From contig NZ_OCNH01000002.1 in NCBI RefSeq assembly GCF_900230225.1, forward strand, positions 1,212,793-1,276,792: a stretch of 64,000 bases of DNA, read 5' to 3'. A program made the translations under genes and the position numbers. The DNA is from Spirosoma fluviale (GTDB lineage: Bacteria; Bacteroidota; Bacteroidia; Cytophagales; Spirosomataceae). This document shows positions 49,675 through 59,032 of the stretch, one piece after another. Positions within the stretch are counted from its first letter, which is position 1. Every line of letters begins with the position of its first letter. The notes under the pieces were generated by a model. That model was given only the letters and a program-made list of their open reading frames with translations, did not search any database and was not told the DNA's origin.

Positions 49675-52317
49675 ATGACCAGATTTATCCTCTTTCTGTG
49701 TTTATCCCTGTTCGCGGGAACCTGGGCATTGGCGCAGGCCACGTTCCGGCTTTATAACGGCAAAGCTCCCGGTTCCGAACACTGGACATGGACCGAGCAG
49801 ACCGAACCGGACAGTCTGTCGAAGACCTCTATGGTTACGAACATTGTCAACCCCTCCATCACGGCTTTTCTGCCTGAAAAATCGGTGGCTACCAGCACCG
49901 CGATTCTGATTTTTCCGGGTGGGAAAAGACCGAATCAGGCCCCCCGCGTAAGAACGAGTGTTCAGGCCGCACTCACTCGGCCCAATGCGTTTCGGGTTAG
50001 TGGAACGGTGCGCGACTCGGCAACAGGGCTTCCGCTGTCGGGCGTTGCCATTGTCATCGACTATCGGAAGCACCTTTCGGGCACCAACACCAATGCGGAG
50101 GGGCACTATACCATTGAGGTGCCGTCGGGCAATCATATCCTGATTGCCCGGCTGGTTGGCTACACGCCCGTTCGGAAGGAAATTCATCTGGTCGACGATT
50201 CACTCATGGTCGATGTAGCCCTGATTAGCGTGGCAAGTCAGCTGGAAGAGGTCGTTGTCACGACCAAAGGCTTTGATCAGACCTTACGCCAGCCTATGCT
50301 CGGGGCCAATCAATTAAACATCAATACCTTAAAGAAACTGCCCTCGGCATTGGGCGAAGTTGATCTGCTGCGTGGGCTGCAAATGCTGCCGGGTGTGACG
50401 AGCGTGGGGGAGGCCTCCAATGGGGTCAATATTCGGGGAGGCACTACCGACCAGAATCTGATTCTGCTGGATGAAACGCCTATTTTTAACCCGACGCATA
50501 TGTTTGGGCTGTTCTCGGTATTTCCGCCCGATGTTATGAGTACGGTCGATTTATACAAAGGGAATGTTCCGGCCCGGTTCGGAGGTCGGGCCGCGTCGGT
50601 GCTCGATGTGTCCCTACGGAATCCTACTCTGGATCAGTTCAGCCTGTCCGGAGGGGTCAGTGTGGTGTCGAATAAACTCACCGCCGATCTACCCATCGTG
50701 CCGGGGAAATTCGGCCTGCTGATTTCCGGACGAGGGGCTTTCAACGATTTTTTGCTCCCCATCGTGTCCGACAGGCTGGCTAATATCCGGGCAAAGTTCG
50801 GCGATGGGGTACTGAAGGCATTCTGGCGAATCGATAACCGAAACACGCTGACCGTGACGGGTTACACCAGCCTGGATTTGTTCAGGACGGACTTACTGGC
50901 CAATCTGCCCAATGTAACCGGTACATCGACCCGTTACAATCATCAGACAATCAACGTGATGGCCCGCTGGTTTCGAACGCTTTCGTCCCGACTAAACTGG
51001 CAAACGACGGGTGTGTATGGGTATTATATACCCAAAATTTTATCGTCGGAACTAAGCGGTAACCTGGTCACCTTACGCTCCTCGGTGCTACAGCGTCAAC
51101 TGAAATCAAACCTGAATTACCAGCTAACCAATCAGAAGCTTGAATTTGGTATCAGCGGAACGCATTACCAGCTTGAACCGGGAACACTCCTGCCCGGCCA
51201 GAGTGATCAGGTTAACTACGTGACAACCCCCACTGAAAAGGCCCTCGAACTAGCTCTGTACGCTGACTATGAACGAAGTCTAGGGACACGACTGGCCATA
51301 TCGGCCGGGCTGCGTTTCTCTCAGTTTCTCGCCTTGGGGCCATCGCTGGTGCGACACTATAGGGTGGGGGAGCCCCGCGACGATTTCTCGGTCACCGACT
51401 CCACTCGTTACGCGGCCGGGCAGATTACCCAACGCTATGGCGGGCCTGAACCCCGGCTGGGTATTCGCTATACACTGGGGGCTAATTCATCGGTTAAGTT
51501 CGGCTACAACCTGATGCGGCAGTACCTGCAAGTGGTCACCAACACCACCACACCCCTGCCCACCTCCCGCTGGAAAACGTCCGATCCCAACGTACGGCCC
51601 CAGGTTAGTCAATTAGTGACAGCAGGGCTGGTTCATTCCTTTAAAAATAATATTTACGAGCTAACCCTGGAAGGCTACTACCGGTTTACGCAACATATCA
51701 TCGATTACCGTCCGGGAGCGGACTTTTTATTACAGCCTTACCCCGAAACGCAATTGTTGCAGGGGCGCAGCAAGGCGTATGGCGTTGAGTCGATGATTTC
51801 TAAAAAGAAAGGAGAGCTGACGGGGTGGTTGAGTTACACCTATGCCCGGACGCTCAATCAGGTAAACGAAGGCCCCACGGTGCAGGAGAGCGTCAATAAT
51901 GGCAACTGGTACCGGGCTAACTACGACCGGCCGCACGCCGTAAATGCCAATATGACAATCGACGTAGATCGCCACAATAGCTTCAGTTTCACCTTTGCCT
52001 ATAGTACGGGTCGCCCTTATTCGACGCCGACCGGTTTCGTGACGATCGATGGAGCGCAGTATCCATACTATGGCGTTCGTAACAACAGCCGATTGCCTGA
52101 TTATCACCGGCTGGATTTCAGCTGGAATATTTATAACCCAGGTATGAAGGCCAGGCGATGGGAGGGCCGTTGGGCCTTCACGGTGTATAATCTGTATGGC
52201 AAAAAAAATGCTTACTCTATTTTCTTCAAGGCAGAGAATGGTAAAACCAACGCCTATCAGTTACAGATTTTTGCCGCGCCCATAGCCTCCCTGTCGTATA
52301 ATTTTGTGTTTAAGTAG
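49675..52317 (+). CDS. TonB-dependent receptor fused to an esterase-like N-terminus
   Basis: The start at 49675 gives a signal peptide (LFLCLSLFAGTWALAQ). The next 75 residues are not receptor-like. LYNGKAPGSEHWTWTEQ, IVNPSITAFLPEKS and TAILIFPGG resemble the start of secreted alpha/beta-hydrolase esterases of the acetylxylan-esterase group, up to their first strand. In frame, from about residue 105, a normal receptor begins: FRVSGTVRDSATGLPLSGVA (carboxypeptidase-like domain), a plug (GVNIRGGTTDQNLILLDETP, KGNVPARFGGRAASVLDVS) and a barrel ending SLSYNFVFK. The receptor's own signal is missing, so it probably depends on the borrowed one. Total 880 residues. Confidence 0.88.
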   Translation: MTRFILFLCLSLFAGTWALAQATFRLYNGKAPGSEHWTWTEQTEPDSLSKTSMVTNIVNPSITAFLPEKSVATSTAILIFPGGKRPNQAPRVRTSVQAALTRPNAFRVSGTVRDSATGLPLSGVAIVIDYRKHLSGTNTNAEGHYTIEVPSGNHILIARLVGYTPVRKEIHLVDDSLMVDVALISVASQLEEVVVTTKGFDQTLRQPMLGANQLNINTLKKLPSALGEVDLLRGLQMLPGVTSVGEASNGVNIRGGTTDQNLILLDETPIFNPTHMFGLFSVFPPDVMSTVDLYKGNVPARFGGRAASVLDVSLRNPTLDQFSLSGGVSVVSNKLTADLPIVPGKFGLLISGRGAFNDFLLPIVSDRLANIRAKFGDGVLKAFWRIDNRNTLTVTGYTSLDLFRTDLLANLPNVTGTSTRYNHQTINVMARWFRTLSSRLNWQTTGVYGYYIPKILSSELSGNLVTLRSSVLQRQLKSNLNYQLTNQKLEFGISGTHYQLEPGTLLPGQSDQVNYVTTPTEKALELALYADYERSLGTRLAISAGLRFSQFLALGPSLVRHYRVGEPRDDFSVTDSTRYAAGQITQRYGGPEPRLGIRYTLGANSSVKFGYNLMRQYLQVVTNTTTPLPTSRWKTSDPNVRPQVSQLVTAGLVHSFKNNIYELTLEGYYRFTQHIIDYRPGADFLLQPYPETQLLQGRSKAYGVESMISKKKGELTGWLSYTYARTLNQVNEGPTVQESVNNGNWYRANYDRPHAVNANMTIDVDRHNSFSFTFAYSTGRPYSTPTGFVTIDGAQYPYYGVRNNSRLPDYHRLDFSWNIYNPGMKARRWEGRWAFTVYNLYGKKNAYSIFFKAENGKTNAYQLQIFAAPIASLSYNFVFK

Positions 52318-52318
52318 G

Positions 52319-52490
52319 CGTATGCTAGATCCTAGAGCTGACAATCCTATCATCGAAGAAGTAATTAAAGAATAAAGTCTGCTAAAAACGCTCCCGCGTG
52401 AGACTAAGAGACGTTCGTATATCCGCTTCTCAAATGGGGCGTATTTTTAATAACTGTTAACTACTATCCGTCGCATACGCAACTGCATAA
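52319..52490 (+). mobile_element. Dispersed MITE-like element, complete copy
   Basis: The left end CGTATGCTAGATCC with AGCTGACAATCC and the right end TTTTTAATAACTGTTAACT with CTATCCGTCGCATACG are inverted repeats. The core has AGTCTGCTAAAAACGCTCCC, GTGAGAC, GCTTCTCAAA and TGGGGCGTA. It begins directly after the receptor's stop codon. Confidence 0.7.
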
Positions 52491-52607
52491 AGTGCCAGTG
52501 GTGGCCTATTACCTAGTTACTACAATTTTGTATTTACCGATTAACCTGGTATATAATTGTATTAACTTGTTTTAATTTATTCAATTAGGTACGAAAATTT
52601 TATAGCT

Positions 52608-52763
52608 ATGTCTGACAATGACGGAAAAGAAGAAACGATGCAAGCGGATCAGAAAGACCTGTTCCGTGAACTCTCACGGGAGCAGGCAGAAGCCGAGAAA
52701 GCACTAGAGGAAGAGCAGGAACGATCAGGAAGCGCAAAGCCGCAGGATGAGAGCGATGATTAA
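52608..52763 (+). CDS. Small highly charged protein, 51 residues
   Basis: The ATG at 52608 opens 51 codons (MSDNDGKEETMQADQKDLFR, ELSREQAEAEKALEEEQERS, then an acidic tail ending DESDD). It is rich in Glu, Asp, Gln and Lys with one predicted long helix. It is flanked by an AT-rich promoter-like region and an excellent terminator hairpin (52772-52814), which supports a real transcription unit. The family is not recognised. Confidence 0.6.
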   Translation: MSDNDGKEETMQADQKDLFRELSREQAEAEKALEEEQERSGSAKPQDESDD

Positions 52764-52771
52764 CAAAGTAC

Positions 52772-52814
52772 AAAAAAGCCAGTAATGCTGTAATAGGTCA
52801 CTACTGGCTTTTTT
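52772..52814. terminator. Rho-independent terminator, bidirectional
   Basis: AAAAAAGCCAGTA (52772-52784) pairs perfectly with TACTGGCTTTTTT (52802-52814), giving a U-tract on either strand. It begins 9 nt after the stop of the small gene at 52608. Confidence 0.8.
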
Positions 52815-52821
52815 CAAGACC

Positions 52822-52987
52822 CGTCTGTTACGGACTGTATTGGCCAGATATTAAAATGTCATTGTCTTATAAAAACGCTCCCATGCGAGACACTTGAGCT
52901 TACATGCGTCTGCTTCTTAATTGGGGCGTTTAACTGGACGGTTTGTTTTAATACCAGTCAACCACTATTCGTAGCATACGGCATACG
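52822..52987 (+). mobile_element. Dispersed MITE-like element, best-preserved core
   Basis: The core reads TTGTCTTATAAAAACGCTCC, CATGCGAGACACTTG, TGCGTCTGCTTCTTAAT and TGGGGCGTTTAACTGGACG. The right end is CCACTATTCGTAGCATACGG; the left end (TTACGGACTGTATTGGCC) is diverged. AAACGCTCC and GGGGCGTTT pair across about 45 nt with one G-U pair. Confidence 0.7.
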
Positions 52988-53014
52988 TTCTTTATAATAA
53001 TAGCGCTGCTACTA

Positions 53015-55015
53015 TCAACCTTTCAAGGGAAAGGTGATGGTGAACGTCGTCCCAATACCTTCGGTACTGTCGACCTCCAGATAACCCTGCATGAGTTCCA
53101 CATATTCTTTACAGATAGCTAACCCTAAACCAGTCCCCCTGATCTGGTGCACATTGCTGGCCCGAAAGAATTTGCCGAATAAGTACGTCAGATCTTTTTC
53201 CGGGATACCGATTCCCTGATCAGTCACGGCTAGCCGTACCGTGTGTTCAGAAAATTCAATAGCCAGTCTGGGGTTAGTAGAGGAAAACTTAAAGGCATTG
53301 GATAAGAGATTGGTCAGGACGTGACTCATTAGCTTGGCATCAATAGATACCTCTATCGGATCACCCAGTACACTTACCGCAACTTGTGAGCTATCCTCCC
53401 GGTTTGTAAAATCAGATACGATAACCTGTCGCACGAGTGCCACTAAATCGATCTTCTGTAATAACACGTGAATTTTACCCTCATCTAGTTTGCTCAGGGT
53501 CAGCGTGTCCATAATTAACGCATCGAGCCCTGTTGTCCGCTCGAAAATGACATTCAGGTGCTTTGTCAGTAAGGCTGTGAACGGCGTTTGTGGCTCCCGA
53601 CTTAAGTAATACCGGACTAACTCCACACTGGAGCTAATGGTCGTCAGGGGTGTTTTGAATTCGTGAGAAGCGGTGGTAATGAACTGCGATTTTAAGGCAT
53701 TAAGATCCTGTTCTTTCTTGAGGGTTTCTTCAAGAGTATGTTCTTTTTCCAGGATTGACGTAATGTCAGTGCTGATGCCAATTCGGCGCGATGGCCTACC
53801 ACCCTCCTCATGAATGCCAAAAGCACGGACCCGGAGCCATCGCCAGCTGCCGTCCCGATGACGGGCTCTGAACTGGTAACTGAGTGACTGCTCAACTTCT
53901 TGAAAAGCCCTCAACACCGTATTCCGATCCTGCTCAAAGACAAATTCTAAAAATGCGGTCTCATCGGAAAACAACGGCTGAGGGGATAACCCGCTAAAGG
54001 CTTCATAAGCGGAATTGATGTAGAGGAACTTGCATTCCCTCAGATCGCGAATCCAGAATATCTCCTCCATGTTATCGGCTATCTGCCGAAAGCGCTCTTC
54101 ACTTTCCCGTAGTGCCGCTTCCGCCTGCCTCCGGTCAGTAATATCAGTCAAAGTACCACTCAGACCATCTGCCTCCTGGTGTTTGTTAAGCGTCTGTCGG
54201 ATAAAGACTTCCACATAGCGAATCGAACCCGTTTTATGGCTTAAACGAACCACGGGTTGGTCTAAAGGTTGTTGACCGATCCTGACCTGTTCCAGATACG
54301 TCTGAATACGTGGCCGGTCGTCCTCAATAACAAAGTCCAGCAGCAGGCGACCCTGAGATTCCGCAACGGAGTAGCCCGTAATGGTTTCCCAGGCCAGATT
54401 CAGAAAGAGCCAGTTTCCATCCAGTCTAGCCTGAAAAACAACCTCTTTCATGGTATTGATCAGAAGCGAACGCAGGCTATGCTCCCTGCGTTCGTTCTCC
54501 TGTGTTCGCTCCAACTCCCCGGTTTTTTTTCGCAGGCTAAGCAGCGTAACAACCTGTCGGGCCAGTATGGTTAAGCTTTTTGCCTGAGCAGACGTGAGCT
54601 GGTTTGGTTTATTATCAATAACACACAGGGTGCCCAGCGCCCAGCCCTCTTCGGTAACGAGGGGTACACCGGCGTAAAAAATAACTCCGGGTTTCTGGTA
54701 GACAAGGGGGTTCTCCGAAAATCGTCTATCCTGGGTAGCATCCGAAACCACCATCATTTTATCGGGCTGCTGAATGGCATGGGTACAAAAAGAGAGGTGC
54801 CGGTCGGTTTGTAAAGGAAGAAACCCATGTCGGGACTTAAACCACTGTCGATCCCGGTCAATAAACGAAATCAATGAAATTGGCATACCACAAATCTGGG
54901 CGGCCAGATGCGTAATATCATCATATTCCAGTTCGGGCAGCGTATCAATGATGGTGTAGGTATCTAAGTTGGCCAAGCGGTCAAGTTCGGGTTGCTGGAA
55001 TGTAAGCGTGTGCAT
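53015..55015 (-). CDS. GAF-PAS-PAS sensor histidine kinase
   Basis: The 666-residue soluble kinase has a GAF domain (about 22-160: ISLISFIDRDRQWFKSRHG, GVPLVTEEGWALGTLCVID). PAS domains follow at about 185-297 and 305-422. HisKA has His451 (TTASHEFKTPLTTISSSVEL), and the HATPase carries NLLSNAFKFSS, DQGIGIP, FGKFFRAS and GTGLGLAI. It is a paralogue of the kinases at 22765 and 59671. No regulator is adjacent, although the RR/HK operon lies about 600 bp upstream on the same strand. Confidence 0.95.
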   Translation of the reverse strand: MHTLTFQQPELDRLANLDTYTIIDTLPELEYDDITHLAAQICGMPISLISFIDRDRQWFKSRHGFLPLQTDRHLSFCTHAIQQPDKMMVVSDATQDRRFSENPLVYQKPGVIFYAGVPLVTEEGWALGTLCVIDNKPNQLTSAQAKSLTILARQVVTLLSLRKKTGELERTQENERREHSLRSLLINTMKEVVFQARLDGNWLFLNLAWETITGYSVAESQGRLLLDFVIEDDRPRIQTYLEQVRIGQQPLDQPVVRLSHKTGSIRYVEVFIRQTLNKHQEADGLSGTLTDITDRRQAEAALRESEERFRQIADNMEEIFWIRDLRECKFLYINSAYEAFSGLSPQPLFSDETAFLEFVFEQDRNTVLRAFQEVEQSLSYQFRARHRDGSWRWLRVRAFGIHEEGGRPSRRIGISTDITSILEKEHTLEETLKKEQDLNALKSQFITTASHEFKTPLTTISSSVELVRYYLSREPQTPFTALLTKHLNVIFERTTGLDALIMDTLTLSKLDEGKIHVLLQKIDLVALVRQVIVSDFTNREDSSQVAVSVLGDPIEVSIDAKLMSHVLTNLLSNAFKFSSTNPRLAIEFSEHTVRLAVTDQGIGIPEKDLTYLFGKFFRASNVHQIRGTGLGLAICKEYVELMQGYLEVDSTEGIGTTFTITFPLKG

Positions 55016-55599
55016 TTCGAGGAAAGATGTTGAATGTGTCTAAAAATGATGATTGTCGATGACCGTCTGCTTTGGACAAGGAATGGAGAAGCAGCAGTTA
55101 CCCAGCGCCTTTTTCTAAACGGCCGCTTTACATTGCGTATAGACTGAAACAGTCTCGCCCTCGGGTATTTAATTTTATGATAAGGACAACCGGAGCAAGC
55201 TGCCTAGGACAAAGAGCCACTGACTATAAAAGCTTATTTTAGTTGCAAGCCTTAACTAGTCATATTCTAGATACAAGGTGTTACAAGTTTTCTTTTCTTA
55301 AAATTAATCACTTAAATATTAACAAATGCTGATATGTATTCAATAAAATGAATTTATTCGTCACCGAGTAGATTTCGGCTCGTTGGGAAGCACCTACTGT
55401 CTCAACCGAGATACCGGAAAGGAACCGTATGTGATTGATTGAGCTGCGGTGACCGGTTCAGCGGCTGGTCTTGGCGGGGACCCGCACATAGGGGTGCGGG
55501 ACTATCTGACTACTATTATAAATAACTGTCTCACTAAAGGCACCCCCATGAAACGCAGAAGCGTTCATGCGTCTGCTTCTTAAACGGGGCATTTAATGA
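55016..55599. other. Intergenic region with one repeat element
   Basis: About 580 bp separating two minus-strand kinase genes. AT-rich at 55240-55370. It contains the element core at 55528-55597 and otherwise nothing recognisable. Confidence 0.55.
55528..55597 (+). mobile_element. Dispersed MITE-like element, core only
   Basis: TGTCTCACTAAAGGCACCCCC, CGTTCATGCGTCTGCTTCTT and AAACGGGGCATTTAA match the core. It ends two bases before the stop codon of the kinase at 55600, so on that strand it forms the start of the 3' untranslated region. Confidence 0.6.
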
Positions 55600-56901
55600 T
55601 TAGGTTGAAACGGACTCGGGTGATTCCTGATTGTTCAAAAAGCGAATTCGAATCAAGGTGCCGTGGCCAACGGTGGTTTCAATATCCATACTCGCTTTTA
55701 AAAACTCACACAGGCGCTTGACGACAAAGAGGCCAATCCCTTCACTATCCGAGGATTGACCATTATTCTTTTGTTTGAACTGCGTGTCGGGTACTTCACT
55801 ACTGGGGTAGCTCTTGGGGCCATCGGGTTGCTGAATGCTGGTGGGTTCAGATAGGGGCTTGAGTTGGGTAGCCAGTAACCCGACGGGGCCGCTACTCAGG
55901 CCCGGCCCCGTATCCTGCACACTCACCAGCCAGCGCGTTTCGTTCTCGGCTGACCAGGAGACACTAACCGACCCTTTGTGCGTATACTTCAAGGCGTTTA
56001 CCAGTAGATTCTGTACGATTCGTTGCACCTTGACCGGGTCACTCACGACGGGTAAATGGTCAGGACCGTCGGCCCTCAGAATCAACTTCCGGGTATGGGC
56101 AAATCCCTGAGCGCTATCTACAATATCGCGTAGTAGCTTGGCGGCATCAAACGACTTAATATCAACCGTCTCCAGACCGGCTTCCAGACGGGCATGATCC
56201 GTCATTTGGTGTAACATGTGCTGAATCGTCCCTAAGTTCCGGTTGAGCATATCGACGTACTGATCCCGCTCGTCCGCTTCCGCAGGCATCTTCAGTAACG
56301 TGGCGGCACCGAAGAGAACGCCGAAACTGGCGCGTAAGTCATGGGACGTTTGGCGCAGATGCTCCCCCCGTTGCCGACTTAATTCGTTGACCTGGTCCAG
56401 GGTGTGCTGAAGCGTTTGCGCTTGCTCGGCTGCGCTGGTCTGCCGGAGTTGATCATAGTACAGGACGCTGCCGGTAGTAGCCTCCTTGACTAATCGGAGT
56501 AGTTGGCCATGAACCTGAATAATCACCTGGGGTCTTGTGTCAGGATAAAGATCAACGTACTGCTTTATCTCTTCGGCCAGAATGTCGTAGAAGTTAGCTA
56601 ACTCATGGGTCAATTCTTTGAGGGAATACCCGCGTTGCCAGCGGTGTAGGCCATGCTGACCCGCTCGTTCGACGGGGTCTGTTTCTGGATCCTTTCCCAT
56701 GAGCCATTGCCCCAGAATATTGAGCAGCACGGGCATCTGATCATAAAACTCCTCCCGGCCAAAGCTGTTACGGGTATCCATTCCCGCATCGTTAGCACAT
56801 CGAAGGCGCCATTGGTTCAGGATAGCTTCCCGACGGGAGTAGAGTATATACTCGGCTATCTGCTTGAGTTGGTCGTTGTCTTCTTTATCTTTCTTAGCCA
56901 T
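55600..56901 (-). CDS. Sensor histidine kinase with RsbRD-like N-terminal domain
   Basis: The 433-residue soluble protein starts with a helical domain (about 10-145) resembling RsbRD/RsbT co-antagonist N-domains (REAILNQWRLRC, LHRWQRGYSLKELTHELANF). HisKA has His187 (QTSHDLRASFGVLFGAATLL); the usual Pro after the Arg is replaced. The HATPase begins NLLVNALKYTHKG and DTGPGLS. An unusual polar insert of about 60 residues (PLSEPTSIQQPDGPK) separates it from EGIGLFVVKRL. It lies 49 bp downstream of the response regulator at 56951 on the same strand, so the two are an operon and probably cognate. Confidence 0.92.
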   Translation of the reverse strand: MAKKDKEDNDQLKQIAEYILYSRREAILNQWRLRCANDAGMDTRNSFGREEFYDQMPVLLNILGQWLMGKDPETDPVERAGQHGLHRWQRGYSLKELTHELANFYDILAEEIKQYVDLYPDTRPQVIIQVHGQLLRLVKEATTGSVLYYDQLRQTSAAEQAQTLQHTLDQVNELSRQRGEHLRQTSHDLRASFGVLFGAATLLKMPAEADERDQYVDMLNRNLGTIQHMLHQMTDHARLEAGLETVDIKSFDAAKLLRDIVDSAQGFAHTRKLILRADGPDHLPVVSDPVKVQRIVQNLLVNALKYTHKGSVSVSWSAENETRWLVSVQDTGPGLSSGPVGLLATQLKPLSEPTSIQQPDGPKSYPSSEVPDTQFKQKNNGQSSDSEGIGLFVVKRLCEFLKASMDIETTVGHGTLIRIRFLNNQESPESVST

Positions 56902-56950
56902 CAGTCAACTCAATAATTTTACGATTACCTATACGCTTTAGGCACCAGAA

Positions 56951-57382
56951 TTAATAAAATGGTTTAGGAGGTAGGGTAGATATTTGCCACCAGAAATTGT
57001 GTAGAACTGTGAAATAATCCAGCCATTGCCGGGGGTCGGATGACTTAACCAGGTAGGACGAACACCCCAAGTCGTATGATCCTTTAACATCTTCCTTTAA
57101 GTCGGAATGGCTAAAAATAACGATAGGCAATAAATGAGACACCTTACTTTGTTTGATCGCTTCCAGGCATTGCCACCCATCATCCCGCCCAGGCAGATAC
57201 AAATCCAGTAAAATCAGGTTGGGTAATTGGCGCTCGCTTTGCGCATGCAGATAGTCTAATGCCTGGTTCGGGTTTCTGACCCAAACGGCTTCGGTGTCCG
57301 GCATACTACTTGCCATAGCGGCTCGAATTAATGTCCATTGATCATCACGGTCATCAACGACAAGAATCTTTTTTTTACGCAT
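56951..57382 (-). CDS. Single-domain response regulator
   Basis: The 143-residue receiver has the acidic pocket VVDDRDDQWTL, the phosphoacceptor Asp60 (LILLDLYLPGRDDG), the switch region IVIFSHSDL and the conserved Lys (SSYLVKSSDPRQW). There is no output domain. It is the first gene of a two-gene operon with the kinase at 55600-56901, suggesting a phosphorelay or feedback role rather than direct transcription control. Confidence 0.93.
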   Translation of the reverse strand: MRKKKILVVDDRDDQWTLIRAAMASSMPDTEAVWVRNPNQALDYLHAQSERQLPNLILLDLYLPGRDDGWQCLEAIKQSKVSHLLPIVIFSHSDLKEDVKGSYDLGCSSYLVKSSDPRQWLDYFTVLHNFWWQISTLPPKPFY

Positions 57383-57468
57383 CAGCTTAAGAAGTTAGAC
57401 GGATTAATATAAAAGTAGTCAAACAATTGATGATAAAACCGTAATATGTTTTCAGGCATGATAGAAAC

Positions 57469-57570
57469 GTATGCTGCGAGTAACATTGGACAGTTATTAA
57501 AAAGTAGATGTCTCGCAAAAACGCTCCCATGTGATACGAAGCATCATCTTAGCCCATTGACGGGGCTGCA
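57469..57570 (+). mobile_element. Dispersed MITE-like element, left two-thirds
   Basis: The left end is CGTATGCTGCGAGTAAC with GGACAGTTATTAAAAAG. The core reads GATGTCTCGCAAAAACGCTCC, ATGTGATACGAAGC and GACGGGGCTG. The right terminal repeat is missing. Confidence 0.65.
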
Positions 57571-57735
57571 GATCCTGCCAATCGATCGTTTCCCTGGCAT
57601 TGGTTAGCTGGGAATAAGATCGATGGAGGTCAGGTAATCCGTCGCAAACCACCTCTCAAATTGGCGCAAACGCCCACGACACGACAAACAAGGCTGCTTT
57701 ACCTTTGTTGGATACTACTTGACTGGTAAACAACC

Positions 57736-58293
57736 ATGAGCTGGATCAATAAGCAAGTGCTCTTTATTCAAGGGGGAGGAAGTCAGGAAGACTATGAGGC
57801 CGATAAACACCTCGTTGCTTCGCTGAAAGCGCTTTTAGGCGATGCGTATCGTGTGCATTATCCGCGCTTAGCTACCGATGAGTCGGTTCCGGATTTAGGC
57901 AGGATCAAGCAGATTGGCCACCAAATTTCGCGGATTGAGGGCGAGCTTATTCTGGTCGGACACTCTTTAGGGGCTTCCATGTTATTGAAATACGTTTCCG
58001 AAAGCGAAGTCAAGATAAAGCCCATAGCTATTTTTCTGATGGCTACCCCGTTTTGGAGCGGTGATGAAGACTGGAAAGAAGGCTTTAAGTTGGCAGATAA
58101 TTTTGCGGATAAGGTGGCCAGGGAGCTGCCTGTCTTTTTTTACCACAGCCAGGATGATGACGAGGTGCCCTTTGCTCACCTCGCCCTTTATCGGCAAAAA
58201 ATGCCTTGGGCAACTTTCCGCGAACTACCCAGCGGAGGTCATCAACTGGGTAATGACCTCACTCGTGTAGCCAATGATATTAAATCCTTATGA
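57736..58293 (+). CDS. Alpha/beta hydrolase of the RBBP9/YdeN type
   Basis: The 185-residue protein has the short hydrolase fold of the RBBP9/YdeN group. The first strand is VLFIQGGGSQ, the nucleophile motif is LVGHSLGASMLLKY (Ser about 79), the acid is in FFYHSQDDDEVPF, and the His is in LPSGGHQL (about 169). Members are serine hydrolases with poorly known substrates. The dihydrofolate-reductase-like gene follows after 25 bp and is probably co-transcribed. Confidence 0.9.
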   Translation: MSWINKQVLFIQGGGSQEDYEADKHLVASLKALLGDAYRVHYPRLATDESVPDLGRIKQIGHQISRIEGELILVGHSLGASMLLKYVSESEVKIKPIAIFLMATPFWSGDEDWKEGFKLADNFADKVARELPVFFYHSQDDDEVPFAHLALYRQKMPWATFRELPSGGHQLGNDLTRVANDIKSL

Positions 58294-58318
58294 ACAGGAA
58301 AGCACTTAACTCAATACC

Positions 58319-58870
58319 ATGAGAACGGTGACATTTGGAATAAATATCAGCCTGGATGGCTATTGTGACCACACGCTGTTCAAGCCCAGTGAAGAGGTGC
58401 ATGCGTATTTCACCAGCCTGCTGAACGAGGTTGATCTGCTCTTTATGGGTCGGATCATGTACCAGCTCATGTTTCCCTTTTGGGCCGATGTAGCCAAAAA
58501 CCAATCCGGCTTAGCCGATGAAAATAGGTTTGCCCAACGACTGACGGCTATCGATAAAGTGGTTCTTTCACAATCACTGGACAAGGTGGAGGATAACACG
58601 CGAATCGTTCGTAGCAACCCGGTCGAAGAACTCCTCAAACTGAAACAGCAACCCGGCCGAAAAATTTCTGTAGACAGTGTAAGTCTGCTTCCGGAATTGA
58701 TCGCAGCAGGCCTGATCGATGAATTTCATCTGGTTGTCCATCCGGTGCTGGTGGGAAGAGGTAGACAATTGCTCGATGGGGGCAGCCTTCCGGAAAATTT
58801 AGATTTAAAACTGGTTGACACGATCGTTTTCAACTCTGGCTGTGTGGCGCTTCAGTACTTGACCCAATGA
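58319..58870 (+). CDS. Dihydrofolate reductase family protein (RibD C-terminal-like)
   Basis: The 183-residue protein matches the RibD C-terminal/DHFR-like family. It has VTFGINISLDGYCDH at the start, a central DLLFMGRIMYQLMFPFW, then VVLSQSLDKV, an ISVDSVSLLPELIAAGLIDE segment where many members have GGV, and FHLVVHPVLVGRGRQLLDGG near the end. These proteins bind NADPH and reduce unknown substrates; they are not the essential folate enzyme. It follows the hydrolase gene closely. Confidence 0.9.
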   Translation: MRTVTFGINISLDGYCDHTLFKPSEEVHAYFTSLLNEVDLLFMGRIMYQLMFPFWADVAKNQSGLADENRFAQRLTAIDKVVLSQSLDKVEDNTRIVRSNPVEELLKLKQQPGRKISVDSVSLLPELIAAGLIDEFHLVVHPVLVGRGRQLLDGGSLPENLDLKLVDTIVFNSGCVALQYLTQ

Positions 58871-59032
58871 GAACAAGCTTTACGGCAAGCGCAATAGCTC
58901 TCTAGTTACGGCGGCTCAATGAATAGCCTACGTACAGGCTATTTCAATATTCACTATACAACATATGAATTATTATTATTTTAGTATCTTTCACCTCAAT
59001 AAACAACCTTTATCTCCTTAATCGCTTTAGCT

